The notes beneath the pieces are model-generated. The model saw nothing but the letters and a program-made list of their open reading frames with translations. It made no database searches and was not told where the DNA came from. Below are positions 16,691 to 25,761 of a DNA stretch of 64,000 bases, piece after piece (positions within the stretch are counted from its first letter, which is position 1; the number at the start of each line of letters is the position of its first letter). Origin of the DNA: UBA6170 sp034429975. Lineage in GTDB: Bacteria; Chloroflexota; Anaerolineae; Anaerolineales; Anaerolineaceae. Made by a program: the position numbers and the translations under genes. The DNA is taken from the NCBI GenBank assembly GCA_034429975.1, contig DAOUFM010000050.1, positions 1-64,000 on the forward strand. The letters are read 5' to 3'.

Positions 16691-17845
16691 TTATTGAAAT
16701 CTGCGTTTACGTAGAAATGCTGGGATGTCAAGGTTTTCTTCACCAACAATCGCTTCTTCAGGTTCTTTAATTGCCTGGCGAGTAAAGGCATGTTGGGCAG
16801 TATAGGTTGGATAAGATGCCCTGTGCTGCGATTGCGTTAAAGTAGATGTGTCCGTATCCAGCGGGGTGGCTCCCAAACCGGTGATAACCAGAATAACTTC
16901 ACAGCGATCCACCAATTTTGGATTCACGATCAAGCCAGGAATAATATCTGCATTGCTATTCGTTTGCTCTCCTAATTGAGTCAATGCTTCTGTAACTTCG
17001 TGAAATTCCAGATCGTCTCCAGCCGTGAAATTGGCAATAATTCCACTGGCATTCTGAATATTGACGGATTCCAGAAGTGGGTGATTCAATGCATTATGGA
17101 TGGCTTGTTTTGCTTTATCTTTTCCTTTACCAATTCCGATCGACAATAAAGAACCACCGCCAGCTTTCATTAAATTGCGTATATGGGAAAAATCAATATT
17201 GATATAGCCAGTTTGGTTGATCAATTCTGAAATTCCCTGAATTCCCTGCCGAAGAACGTCATCAGCTAACCGAAAAGCCATGTCCAGAGGTAAATTACGA
17301 GGTGCGACTTTTAATAATTGATCATTAGGGATGGCGATTAATGTATCCACTTGCTGGCGTAATCTGGACAAACCTTCCTGGGCGTTTCTTTGGCGTCTGC
17401 CCATTTCAAAACTGAATGGAGTTGTCACAATGGCAACAGTTACCGCGCCAACTTTTCGGGCAGCCTGTGCAGCAATCGCGATGGAGCCAGTTCCGGTTCC
17501 GCCACCCATTCCGGCGGTCAAGAAAACCATATCAGCCCCCTGCAATACATAAGCTAAGTCATCAATGCTTTCTTTAGCAGCATCGAATCCAACCTGAGGA
17601 TTTCCACCCGCTCCAAGCCCACGGGTTAATAACGGCCCAATTTGGATTTTTGTGGGCGCCAGACTGGATTTTAATGCCTGAACATCCGTATTTACTGCAA
17701 TGAAATCTACACCTTTTAATCCTAATTCAATCATTCGATTGATGGCATTTGAACCACCACCACCCATGCCAACAACCTTTAACACGGGTTTCATTACAGA
17801 ATATCCAGAATTATTTGAAATGGGTTTTGAAAAATTATTATTCAT
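16691..17845 (-). CDS. ftsZ: Cell division GTPase FtsZ, divergent at the catalytic loop
   Basis: FtsZ polymerises at mid-cell to form the Z ring. The 384-residue protein has the GTP-binding core (VVGMGGGGSNAINRM, NTDVQAL, GMGGGTGTG at about residues 112-120) and ends in the conserved tail DIPAFLRKRR, which binds partner proteins. The T7 loop, which completes the neighbour's GTPase site, reads NIDFSHI (residues 216-222). The first aspartate (Asp218) is kept, but the position equal to E. coli Asp212 is His221. Asp212 changes in E. coli cripple GTP hydrolysis. A GAGGTG site precedes the ATG. It lies 15 bases after an unknown TIM-barrel-like gene and before two small genes. Confidence 0.93.
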   Translation of the reverse strand: MNNNFSKPISNNSGYSVMKPVLKVVGMGGGGSNAINRMIELGLKGVDFIAVNTDVQALKSSLAPTKIQIGPLLTRGLGAGGNPQVGFDAAKESIDDLAYVLQGADMVFLTAGMGGGTGTGSIAIAAQAARKVGAVTVAIVTTPFSFEMGRRQRNAQEGLSRLRQQVDTLIAIPNDQLLKVAPRNLPLDMAFRLADDVLRQGIQGISELINQTGYINIDFSHIRNLMKAGGGSLLSIGIGKGKDKAKQAIHNALNHPLLESVNIQNASGIIANFTAGDDLEFHEVTEALTQLGEQTNSNADIIPGLIVNPKLVDRCEVILVITGLGATPLDTDTSTLTQSQHRASYPTYTAQHAFTRQAIKEPEEAIVGEENLDIPAFLRKRRFQ

Positions 17846-17859
17846 GCTTCACCTCTACC

Positions 17860-19197
17860 TTATTCTGTTGCAAGTGTTGTGCCATCTTCCTGAAATTGCT
17901 CAATAATACATCCAAATTTCTTCAACATTCGGATCGTTTCTTTGGAATAATTCGCTATTTCTGAGATGAGGGTTACTTTATTAGATAGGATGGCTTCATC
18001 AATAGAAAAACCAACTGTTGTTTTATTTTTGTTTATCAATAACTTTATGTGGTCAAATTCCCAATCAGAAATACCGTATTCCCGATCAGGTAATAGAACA
18101 TAATGTTTAATTAAACATTGCTTAGGATCAGATCTTTTGGATTTTTTTTGTTTTTCGAGGGAAGATGTAATTTGTTTTTGCTCTTCTTTAAAACTTTCAA
18201 CCATTTCCTCCACAAAAGGATTCTGAGGTTTTTCATTTACAAACCAAGCAAAATCAGATTCGGGGAGGTCATTATCAGAGGCTAATAACCAAAAATTACA
18301 GGCTAAAACCATTGGGTGGACCGGTTCAATTGATAAATTTTCATCCAAGGCCAGACTTTGTTGGCTATGAAGTAATAATGAAATGATCTTCTGGTTGAAC
18401 CAACTTTGCCTGATCTCTTCCTGGTTAGGTTTTTGTGATTTAGGATTCTTGGGCAACCCCGTATTGAGTAAAATGATTGGTACTTCTTTTTGAAGCAAGG
18501 CATTGGTTATTGCCTGGTACCACTCGTAAATTCTGAAACCTTTCTGATCTTGCGAACCCTGGGGAGTAATATAAGGTTTAGACTGCGGCCATGCTTCGGG
18601 CCCACCTTTTCCCCAATTAAGATTTTGATCAAAGGTGTACGCATAAGCAGAGAGAACTAAATTTTCCAAAATCAAATTTTGTTCTCTTCTTTGTAGATTT
18701 TTAATACAGCTTCTCAAAAAGGCTGTATCCCAATAATTACCTCCGGGCTCAAGTGGTGGAAAGACAGGAATTAACCCTTCTCCTAGAGCAAATTTGGCCA
18801 ATGGAATATATTGATCCAAAAACCGATCAACCAAATCATTTTGAGCCCAATAATTATCCGGCCAGGATTCTTTTTGATTTGGGCGATCATAAAAAATACA
18901 ATATTTTACACCCCATTTTGCATATATCTGCAGTAATAATTTCAATTCTCTGGAGCCAAAATTTGTTTTTAATGGAAGGTTGAACTCAATAATTGGAGTA
19001 ATGCCTGCTTCCATAAGATTTTTTAAAAAATCTTCCGGAATTGCTCTGTTTCGGTCAGATTTAAGCACCAACCAGCCGACATTCAGAGCGCTTAAAGCAG
19101 GCAACCAGGTTTTTAAATCTTCCTGCCGGTAATGCAGGGTGTCCAGAAAATAGTGCATACCAAATTGGCTATTAGGAATATTTTTGTTTTTCTGCAT
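17860..19197 (-). CDS. Putative TIM-barrel protein upstream of ftsZ
   Basis: A 445-residue soluble protein without signal peptide. The alternation of strands and helices (LNVGWLVLKSD, GITPIIEFNLP, KYCIFYDRPNQ, LIPVFPPLEPGGNYW, LVLSAYAYTFD, VPIILLNTGLP) looks like a TIM barrel similar to glycoside-hydrolase-type proteins. I cannot point to a certain catalytic pair. The C-terminal 100 residues are lysine-rich and probably a separate region. The ATG at 19,197 has AGAGGA ahead and is preferred over an upstream TTG. It runs into ftsZ after 15 bases, so the two are co-transcribed. Function unknown. Confidence 0.7.
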   Translation of the reverse strand: MQKNKNIPNSQFGMHYFLDTLHYRQEDLKTWLPALSALNVGWLVLKSDRNRAIPEDFLKNLMEAGITPIIEFNLPLKTNFGSRELKLLLQIYAKWGVKYCIFYDRPNQKESWPDNYWAQNDLVDRFLDQYIPLAKFALGEGLIPVFPPLEPGGNYWDTAFLRSCIKNLQRREQNLILENLVLSAYAYTFDQNLNWGKGGPEAWPQSKPYITPQGSQDQKGFRIYEWYQAITNALLQKEVPIILLNTGLPKNPKSQKPNQEEIRQSWFNQKIISLLLHSQQSLALDENLSIEPVHPMVLACNFWLLASDNDLPESDFAWFVNEKPQNPFVEEMVESFKEEQKQITSSLEKQKKSKRSDPKQCLIKHYVLLPDREYGISDWEFDHIKLLINKNKTTVGFSIDEAILSNKVTLISEIANYSKETIRMLKKFGCIIEQFQEDGTTLATE

Positions 19198-19306
19198 TAA
19201 ATCCTCTACTCTTCTATGGATTATTGGATGATGTAGCAAGACTTATGCCAAAAAAAAGGGGAAGTAAAAATATAAGTGCGTGGATTCAGAACGAGTTCTC
19301 AAGGTC

Positions 19307-19315
19307 TGATATAAT
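19307..19315 (+). promoter_or_regulatory. Extended -10 promoter giving a leaderless epimerase mRNA
   Basis: TGATATAAT with TATAAT at 19,310-19,315. The start codon at 19,324 is only 8 bases further on, so transcription would begin almost at the A of the ATG. There is no room for a ribosome binding site. Confidence 0.6.
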
Positions 19316-19323
19316 TTTTGGAT

Positions 19324-20220
19324 ATGATCCTGGTTACCGGCGGCACTGGTTTTATTGGAAGAAATTTGGTCACATTGTTAATCCAGAATGGATACGAAGT
19401 TCGTACCTTATTAAAACCATCTCAAAAATCCCCAGATCTTCCGAAAGGAATTCCAGTAGAGGCGGTTGTTTGCAGCCTCAATGATGAACGCGGGCTGCGA
19501 GCAGCATTAAAAGGGATCGACGTCGTTTTTCACCTGGCGGGTACTGAAAGATTGTCTTCCAGATCGAATTTGATGGATGTGGATGTAGTCGGTACTGATC
19601 TACTTGTTCAGGCAGCGAAGAAGAGTAAAATTTCCCACCTGATCTATTTAAGCCATTTAGGTGCAGATCAAAATTCGGCTTATCCAGTTCTGAAGGCAAA
19701 AGCATTGGCAGAGAAAACCATCGTCAATGGTGGTGTGCCTTATTCAATTTTTCGTACCTCGCATGTTTACGGTAAGGGGGATCAATTTGTTGAAGCTTTT
19801 GCTAAATTAATCAAAATCTCCCCAGGTGTGTTTTTTTTACCGGGAAAAGGTGAGACTGCTTTGCAGCCCTTATCCGTCGAAGATTTAGTAGCCTGTTTAC
19901 AGTTAGCAATCCAAAACCCTGATATGATCGACCAGATTTTGGATTTAGGCGGAGGAGAAACTTTTAGTTTTCGCGAAATAATTGAAATGATTATGAACAA
20001 AATTAATGCACGACGATACTTTATCAATATTTCGCCAGCATATTTACGGATGTTATTGGTTTACATAGATCATATCATGCCTAAATTTCCAATTTCACTT
20101 TATTGGTTGGATAGTTTGGCAGAGGATCGAACTACCGCTTTGGATGTATTACCAAGGCTTTTTGGAATTCTGCCTTCGCGGTTCAATCAATCCATAAATT
20201 TCTTAACTTCATCAAGATAA
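19324..20220 (+). CDS. NAD(P)-dependent sugar epimerase / NDUFA9-like protein
   Basis: A 298-residue short-chain dehydrogenase of the extended (epimerase) type. The Rossmann motif TGGTGFIGRN begins at residue 5, HLAGTER follows near residue 74, and the family's late part contains the DLGGGETFSFREI motif seen in the NDUFA9-like and sugar-epimerase subgroup. The classical YxxxK is not clear, so it may bind NAD(P)H without full catalytic activity. The start is fixed by the Rossmann strand beginning right at the ATG. The gene is 13 bases ahead of the GH57 gene and co-transcribed with it. The substrate is unknown; a nucleotide sugar or a quinone-linked role are both possible. Confidence 0.85.
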   Translation: MILVTGGTGFIGRNLVTLLIQNGYEVRTLLKPSQKSPDLPKGIPVEAVVCSLNDERGLRAALKGIDVVFHLAGTERLSSRSNLMDVDVVGTDLLVQAAKKSKISHLIYLSHLGADQNSAYPVLKAKALAEKTIVNGGVPYSIFRTSHVYGKGDQFVEAFAKLIKISPGVFFLPGKGETALQPLSVEDLVACLQLAIQNPDMIDQILDLGGGETFSFREIIEMIMNKINARRYFINISPAYLRMLLVYIDHIMPKFPISLYWLDSLAEDRTTALDVLPRLFGILPSRFNQSINFLTSSR

Positions 20221-20232
20221 CAAGGATACAAC

Positions 20233-21651
20233 ATGAGTCAATTCGGTTTCAGCGTACATGGACATTTTTATCAACCATCCAGAGAAGACCCTTTTACAGG
20301 GAAAATACCAGAAGAACGCGGAGCCTATCCATATCGAAATTGGAATGAATTAATTTTTCAACATTGTTATTTACCCAATACCGAAATAGGTAATTTTCAA
20401 AAAATAAGTTTCAATTTTGGTCCAACTCTCCTGGATTGGATGAATGAGAATTACCCTGAGGTATTACAAAAAATTATTTCTGAGGATCGTCAGAATTATG
20501 AAATTTATGGCGTGGGCAATGCTCTTGCACAACCATATCATCACACAATCTTACCTTTGGCCAGTAAAGAAGACAAAATCACTCAAATTCATTGGGGTAT
20601 CGAAGATTTTAAAAATCGCTTTGGTCATGATCCCGCTGGCATGTGGCTCCCGGAGACGGCTGTTGATATGGAAACGCTCAATATTTTAGCTGAATTCGGA
20701 ATTCAATTTACAATTCTGGCACCCTGGCAGGCGGATACAGATCACCTGGATATTACCCAACCTTATTGGGTAAGCTTGGAAAATGAAAAGAAAATAGCTG
20801 TTTTCTTTTATCATCGAGATTTGAGTACTCAAATAAGTTTTAATCCGCTGGCCACAATTAATGCAGATGTATTTGCCACCAATCTCCTTTTACCTAATCT
20901 ATTGCAAACGGGTAGGCTGGAGCATCCAAAATATTTGTTGATCGCATCCGATGGGGAATTGTATGGGCATCATCAGCCCTTCAGGGATAAATTTCTGGCA
21001 CATTTATTAAATGGGTCATTGAAAAACAGTAATATTCAAAATATTTTTCCTGGATTATGGCTAAAACTTCATCCGCCGATTGAATTCATAAAAATTCATG
21101 AAAACTCATCCTGGAGTTGTCTGCATGGCATTAATCGCTGGTCTACGGGTTGCGATTGCACCCCATTTAGTGAATGGAAAGAAAATTTAAAGATTTTTAT
21201 TGACTATGTTGGTAATTTAGTCAATGATGCATATACGTCCAAATTATCCAACAGAACGAGCAATGTTTGGGATTTAAGAAACCGATTTATCGAGGTGATA
21301 ACGGGAAAGAAAACTGAAAAACAATTAATCGAAGAGATTTTGGGGGAAGAAATGGCAGATGAAGAAGTAGAAGATTTGATTGATTTGATCAGGGCACAAT
21401 TTGAACGGCAACGTATGTACACCTCATGCGGTTGGTTTTTTGAAGACTTTGACAGGATTGAACCGCTCAATGTGGTTGCTTATGCCTCCCAGGCACTTCT
21501 TTTAACCCAAAAAGTCACCAAAGAAAATTATTTTCCGAAAATTGAACCGTATTTACGAAAAATTACTTCTCATTCTTCGGGTTTATCTGCGCTGGATGTT
21601 TATCAAGAATTTAGTACCAGAGCTGAGTTTGTTATTAAGGTGGCAAGTTAA
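20233..21651 (+). CDS. GH57-family glycoside hydrolase
   Basis: A 472-residue cytoplasmic retaining glycosidase of family GH57, the group of alpha-amylase and glucan-processing enzymes. It begins with the metal/substrate motif HGHFYQP. The nucleophile glutamate lies in GMWLPETAVD (about residues 137-146) and the acid/base aspartate in IASDGELYGHH (about 237-247). Some close relatives carry a DUF3536 C-terminal domain and are longer (about 800 residues); this version stops after the alpha-helical bundle. It could act on the glycogen made by the glgA/glgC operon at 52-55 kb. An AAGGA site precedes the ATG. Confidence 0.88.
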   Translation: MSQFGFSVHGHFYQPSREDPFTGKIPEERGAYPYRNWNELIFQHCYLPNTEIGNFQKISFNFGPTLLDWMNENYPEVLQKIISEDRQNYEIYGVGNALAQPYHHTILPLASKEDKITQIHWGIEDFKNRFGHDPAGMWLPETAVDMETLNILAEFGIQFTILAPWQADTDHLDITQPYWVSLENEKKIAVFFYHRDLSTQISFNPLATINADVFATNLLLPNLLQTGRLEHPKYLLIASDGELYGHHQPFRDKFLAHLLNGSLKNSNIQNIFPGLWLKLHPPIEFIKIHENSSWSCLHGINRWSTGCDCTPFSEWKENLKIFIDYVGNLVNDAYTSKLSNRTSNVWDLRNRFIEVITGKKTEKQLIEEILGEEMADEEVEDLIDLIRAQFERQRMYTSCGWFFEDFDRIEPLNVVAYASQALLLTQKVTKENYFPKIEPYLRKITSHSSGLSALDVYQEFSTRAEFVIKVAS

Positions 21652-21653
21652 AA

Positions 21654-24224
21654 TTATTTTGTAAATTTCTTCTTCCACTCAAAAAGTTTATTTAATGCCT
21701 CAATTGGTGAAATTGAGTTGATATCCAGATCTTCCAAAGCATCCAAAATAGGATTATTCTCTGGAAACAAAGTGAGTTGTTGTGGTAAATCAGGCTGGAT
21801 GGTGATTGCCTTCCCTGAACTAATTTCCAACTGCTTTAAGATTTCGGCTGACCTTTGAATAACCGGGCGGGGCAGTCCAGCTAATTGGCCAACATGAATA
21901 CCGTAGGAGCGGTCTGCACCGCCGGGAATGATTTTGTGCAAAAAGACAACATGGTTGTCGGCTTCGGATACAGCCACATTATAGTTGCGAACACCTGGTA
22001 ATAACTCACTTAATTGCGTCAATTCATGGAAATGGGTGGCAAATAATGTTCTTGAGCGGAGGTTGGGATGATTGTGGATGTATTCAATCACCGCCCAGGC
22101 AATGGATAAACCATCATAAGTAGATGTTCCCCGTCCGATTTCATCCAAAATTAAAAGGCTTTTCGGGGTGGCATGATTTAAAATATTGGCGGTTTCAATC
22201 ATTTCTACCATAAAGGTAGATTGACCTGCATGAATTTCATCCTGGGCCCCAATACGCGTAAAAATGCGATCTGTGATGCCAATTCTGGCTTCTGTAGCGG
22301 GGACAAAACTTCCAATTTGAGCCAACAAGACAATTAATGCGACCTGGCGTAAAAAAGTACTCTTTCCACTCATATTGGGACCAGTAATAATTCTGATGAT
22401 TTCTCCCTCTTCAAAGGTTGAATCATTTGGAACAAATCTTTTGCCCTGCAACATTTTTTCCACAACAGGATGCCTGCCATCACTTATTTGTAAAATTTGT
22501 GAATCTTCGATGATCGGTCTACAATAATTTCCCAGTGATGCTGCCTCAGCTAAGGAAGCTAAAACATCGATTTCAGCGATTCCATTTGCAGTTTCAAGAA
22601 TCTTTTTGCTGGTGGTGGTTAAGTGGTCGCAGATTTGTTTAAATAGACGCTGTTCAATTTCGCTTATACGGTCTTCTGCGTTAAGAACCAGCGTTTCATA
22701 TTCTTTTAATTCGGGAGTAATAAAACGTTCGGCGTTAACCAAAGTTTGCTTGCGAATATATTCTGAAGGAGCAGAGGGGCTGTTTGCTCGGGTAATCTCG
22801 ATATAATACCCAAAAACTTTGTTGTAGCCAACTTTTAATGTTTTAATTCCGGTTCTTTCTCTTTCAATAGATTCGAGGTTATTTATCCAATCCCTGGCAT
22901 GCTGAGAGGCTTCAATAATTTGATCCAGTTCCGAAGAATAGCCGGAACGGATGATGCCAGTGTTTTGCAGAGTTGCCGGAGGATCTTCTGAGATGGCTAT
23001 GGTTAAAAAATTTAATTCCTCGCTACAAGGGTAAATTCTCTTACTGATTTCAGAAATGGATGGAGCTTTTATTTCCAATAAAAGCTGTAATAATTCAGGT
23101 AAGTTTTGAAACGTTGTCCGTAATGCCACCAGATCACGCGGAAGTGCGTGTCCAGAAACAATCCGGTTAATAATTCTTTCTAAATCATTGATTTTCCGCA
23201 AGTAAGAAAACAACTCTGCCCGTTGCATCCCATTATTTTTTAGATATTCAACAGAATTTTGTCTTTGAACAATTTGTTCAATATCAAGTAAGGGTTGTGA
23301 GACCCACTGTCGTAGCATCCGTTTGCCCATCGGGGTGACAGCAAAATCCAGAATATGTAGCAGCGATCCCTTCACTTCATTTTTTCGGAGTGTTTCAGTT
23401 ATTTCGAGATTTCTTCTGGTGGCAGCATCCATAACCATAAAAGAACTGGTTGAATAACTGGACAAATTTCCCAACAACTTTAGTGCAGAAGGTTGAGTAT
23501 CACTTAAATAATCAATGATTGCTCCTGCAGCCTGGATAGCCTTTGTTCGCCCTTTTATCCCAAAGGCATCCAGACTTGCGACATTAAATTGAGCCTTAAT
23601 TTTCTCTTCGCAACGTACAGGATCAAAATGCCAGGACGAATAGAGTGTGATATGTCCTGGAATTTCCTCTGTTATTTTCAGATTTTCGGGCAGTAAAACT
23701 TCTGCTGCGTTTAATCTTAAAACTTCTGCCTTTAATTCCACTAACGGGTCAGATGAAGATATTTCGGTGGCTTTAAACTCTCCGGTCGTAATATCTACGT
23801 ATGAAATTCCAATTTGCTCATCTTCCAGAATAGCACAGACTAGAAAATTGTTTTGGTCATTTTTTAAAAGGTTCGGTTCAATCACCGTTCCGGGAGTAAC
23901 GACCCGCACAACATCGCGCTGCACAATTCCGCGACCATCCGGTTCGGTGAGTTGCTCTGCGATAGCTACATGATAACCTTTACTGATTAACCGGGAAAGA
24001 TAATTGTCAACGGCGTGATATGGTATCCCAGCCATAGGGATACGGACGCCTTTGGCAACGTTTCGTGAGGTTAGAACGATATCTAATTCTCGCGATGTTA
24101 TTTCTGCATCCTGGTCAAAGGTTTCATAAAAATCCCCCAGGCGAAAAAAAACAATTGCGTCCGGGTATTCTTTTTTTAAATTTAAGTACTGTCTTCTGAT
24201 TGGAGTAATTTCGTTTTCGCTCAT
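21654..24224 (-). CDS. mutS: DNA mismatch repair protein MutS
   Basis: MutS recognises mismatched bases and starts mismatch repair. The 856-residue protein has the mismatch-binding motif FFRLGDFYETF (about residues 19-29) with the phenylalanine and glutamate that contact the mispair. Connector, clamp and lever domains follow. The ABC-type ATPase has GPNMSGKSTFLRQ as Walker A and LLILDEIGRGTSTYDG as Walker B/signature. The ATG at 24,224 is chosen because AAGGT precedes it and it begins the known domain; an upstream start would add 22 unrelated residues. No mutL is in the window. It converges with the GH57 gene, with a gap of two bases. Confidence 0.98.
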   Translation of the reverse strand: MSENEITPIRRQYLNLKKEYPDAIVFFRLGDFYETFDQDAEITSRELDIVLTSRNVAKGVRIPMAGIPYHAVDNYLSRLISKGYHVAIAEQLTEPDGRGIVQRDVVRVVTPGTVIEPNLLKNDQNNFLVCAILEDEQIGISYVDITTGEFKATEISSSDPLVELKAEVLRLNAAEVLLPENLKITEEIPGHITLYSSWHFDPVRCEEKIKAQFNVASLDAFGIKGRTKAIQAAGAIIDYLSDTQPSALKLLGNLSSYSTSSFMVMDAATRRNLEITETLRKNEVKGSLLHILDFAVTPMGKRMLRQWVSQPLLDIEQIVQRQNSVEYLKNNGMQRAELFSYLRKINDLERIINRIVSGHALPRDLVALRTTFQNLPELLQLLLEIKAPSISEISKRIYPCSEELNFLTIAISEDPPATLQNTGIIRSGYSSELDQIIEASQHARDWINNLESIERERTGIKTLKVGYNKVFGYYIEITRANSPSAPSEYIRKQTLVNAERFITPELKEYETLVLNAEDRISEIEQRLFKQICDHLTTTSKKILETANGIAEIDVLASLAEAASLGNYCRPIIEDSQILQISDGRHPVVEKMLQGKRFVPNDSTFEEGEIIRIITGPNMSGKSTFLRQVALIVLLAQIGSFVPATEARIGITDRIFTRIGAQDEIHAGQSTFMVEMIETANILNHATPKSLLILDEIGRGTSTYDGLSIAWAVIEYIHNHPNLRSRTLFATHFHELTQLSELLPGVRNYNVAVSEADNHVVFLHKIIPGGADRSYGIHVGQLAGLPRPVIQRSAEILKQLEISSGKAITIQPDLPQQLTLFPENNPILDALEDLDINSISPIEALNKLFEWKKKFTK

Positions 24225-24283
24225 TGACCTTGATTCTATGATTACATGGATTTTTCTGCAAGTTTTATCTTGTTTTTGAATTA

Positions 24284-24313
24284 TTGACAATTGGATATAA
24301 AAGGTAATTAATA
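24284..24313 (+). promoter_or_regulatory. Possible promoter of the 24,356 gene
   Basis: A perfect TTGACA (24,284-24,289) is followed after 18 bases by TTAATA. The -10 match is poor, so the assignment is tentative. The interval also separates the divergent mutS gene. Confidence 0.35.
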
Positions 24314-24355
24314 GGTATTCTCGAGTAAAATTACATCATTAATTTAGCAGGAAGG

Positions 24356-24919
24356 ATGAAACACGCAATCATTATGGATAATAAAGTCAAGTTCTTACCT
24401 TTTCATGCGATCAATGAATTTATGGTAGATGATTATAGACAACTGGTTATTCAATCTGTTTTTGGTCATATTAATAAAATCTCTGAGGAAAAGCAAAGGA
24501 AAATTAATGCATTAACGAAGAGGTTTGTGCGCGTGCAGGGTTTTAGAAATAGTGCTTTGGCGCCTTTACCTTTAAAAATAAATGGTTGTATTGATGCATT
24601 TAAGAAATCTCCGGAATTCGTAGCTACGCTTTTAGAAGCCTGGAACGAGATCAATTCAGCTCATAGAGAGCGGATTTATGAGTTTCTCGTCAACAAGAAC
24701 TGGGAACTCTTACCGATCGAAGCTGACAGAAGCCTGTTGCCGGGCTTTATGATTGAATGGCCGAAGGAAAGCTCTTTTGAAGTGCTTATTCAGGAGTTTA
24801 GAGAAAAATTTCCTGATATCGTTATAAGTGATGATGATATCAGTTTGCTGACTGTATGGGTTTCAAACCGGTTACCTTACGAGATGGTTGATAATCTCTT
24901 TTCAGCAGCGAATGAATAA
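24356..24919 (+). CDS. Conserved-looking protein of unknown function
   Basis: A 187-residue soluble protein, mostly alpha-helical by composition, without signal peptide or cysteine cluster. The segment LLPGFMIEWPKESSFE and the acidic DDDISLL turn stand out, but I do not recognise a family. AGGAAGG lies directly before the ATG, which is tight; an in-frame ATG at 24,374 is an alternative. It sits between mutS and scpA on the plus strand, with its stop 6 bases from the end of scpA. Confidence 0.65.
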   Translation: MKHAIIMDNKVKFLPFHAINEFMVDDYRQLVIQSVFGHINKISEEKQRKINALTKRFVRVQGFRNSALAPLPLKINGCIDAFKKSPEFVATLLEAWNEINSAHRERIYEFLVNKNWELLPIEADRSLLPGFMIEWPKESSFEVLIQEFREKFPDIVISDDDISLLTVWVSNRLPYEMVDNLFSAANE

Positions 24920-24924
24920 ACGGA

Positions 24925-25716
24925 TTATTCGTTAAATTCGACTTCTAAATCCAAGTTTTGATCAACGAGCTTTTTAGAATCCAGGTTGATTTCTCCGAAA
25001 AGCTCGTTTTGTTTTGCTTCAATGATGTGCCTTTTAACCAATTCCAATAAAGCAAGAAAAGTTACCACCCATTCCACCCTGGAATTTTTTTGAGTCAGGA
25101 GATTTTTAAATGTAGTTTGTTTGACGACCCTTAAGTGATCCAAAATGGTCGATATCCGTTCTTTTATTGTTATCCGGGGTAAATTTATGACGGTATCCAG
25201 GTCTTGAAGTGGAATTTCGTTACTAAAAATTTCTCTGGCAACCCTTACCAGATCATCCAGTGTAATATCTGTTAAGTCCAATTTGGGTTGAAAGTTGATT
25301 TTAGGTGGGGGTGCCATGCGCAGATAAGTTCTTAATCCTTCTTCTTCTCTTTCCATTAACAATTTTGAAATCTCTTTAAAACGTTTGTAAACGATTAATT
25401 GTTGAGCTAAGGCTTCACCCGAATCTACTTCTTCATCTCCAAAAAATTCAATCACAGGTTTGGGCAATAATGCCTGCGATTTAATATGAATTAATCGTGA
25501 TGCAATCACAAGAAAAGATGATACTTCTAAGGGGTTTTCAATTTCAACCTGAGAAAGATAAGCCAGATATTGATCTGTGACTTTTGCTAGAGCTAATTTG
25601 GTAATATCTAGCTCTGCTTTTTCAATTAATTCCAGCAGTAAATCTAAAGGACCCTGGTAAAGATCCGTTTCAATTCGATAAACTTGGTTATAATTAGAAC
25701 CTGTCTGTGGTACCAC
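24925..25716 (-). CDS. scpA: Segregation and condensation protein A (ScpA kleisin)
   Basis: ScpA is the kleisin that bridges the SMC dimer in the chromosome-organising condensin. The 263-residue protein begins VYRIETDLYQGPLDLLLELI, the kleisin N-terminal helix that binds the SMC neck. The C-terminal winged helix (about residues 195-250) binds the SMC cap. No ATG is available near the conserved start. A GTG at 25,716 lies 7 bases after a TGCTATAAT box, so a leaderless mRNA with GTG start fits best; a TTG at 25,746 is the alternative. The smc gene is 2 kb away on the other strand. scpB is not in the window. Confidence 0.92.
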   Translation of the reverse strand: MVPQTGSNYNQVYRIETDLYQGPLDLLLELIEKAELDITKLALAKVTDQYLAYLSQVEIENPLEVSSFLVIASRLIHIKSQALLPKPVIEFFGDEEVDSGEALAQQLIVYKRFKEISKLLMEREEEGLRTYLRMAPPPKINFQPKLDLTDITLDDLVRVAREIFSNEIPLQDLDTVINLPRITIKERISTILDHLRVVKQTTFKNLLTQKNSRVEWVVTFLALLELVKRHIIEAKQNELFGEINLDSKKLVDQNLDLEVEFNE

Positions 25717-25723
25717 GACAGCA

Positions 25724-25732
25724 ATTATAGCA
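25724..25732 (-). promoter_or_regulatory. Extended -10 box directly before the scpA GTG
   Basis: Minus-strand TGCTATAAT, TATAAT at 25,724-25,729. It lies 7 bases before the GTG at 25,716, which puts the predicted transcript start at the start codon. Confidence 0.5.
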
Positions 25733-25761
25733 GAATCTTCAATCAAGACCGGAAAAAAATT

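Noticed and set aside
24225..24290. A longer mutS beginning at 24,290
   Set aside because: The extra residues do not belong to the MutS fold, while the ATG at 24,224 has a ribosome binding site.
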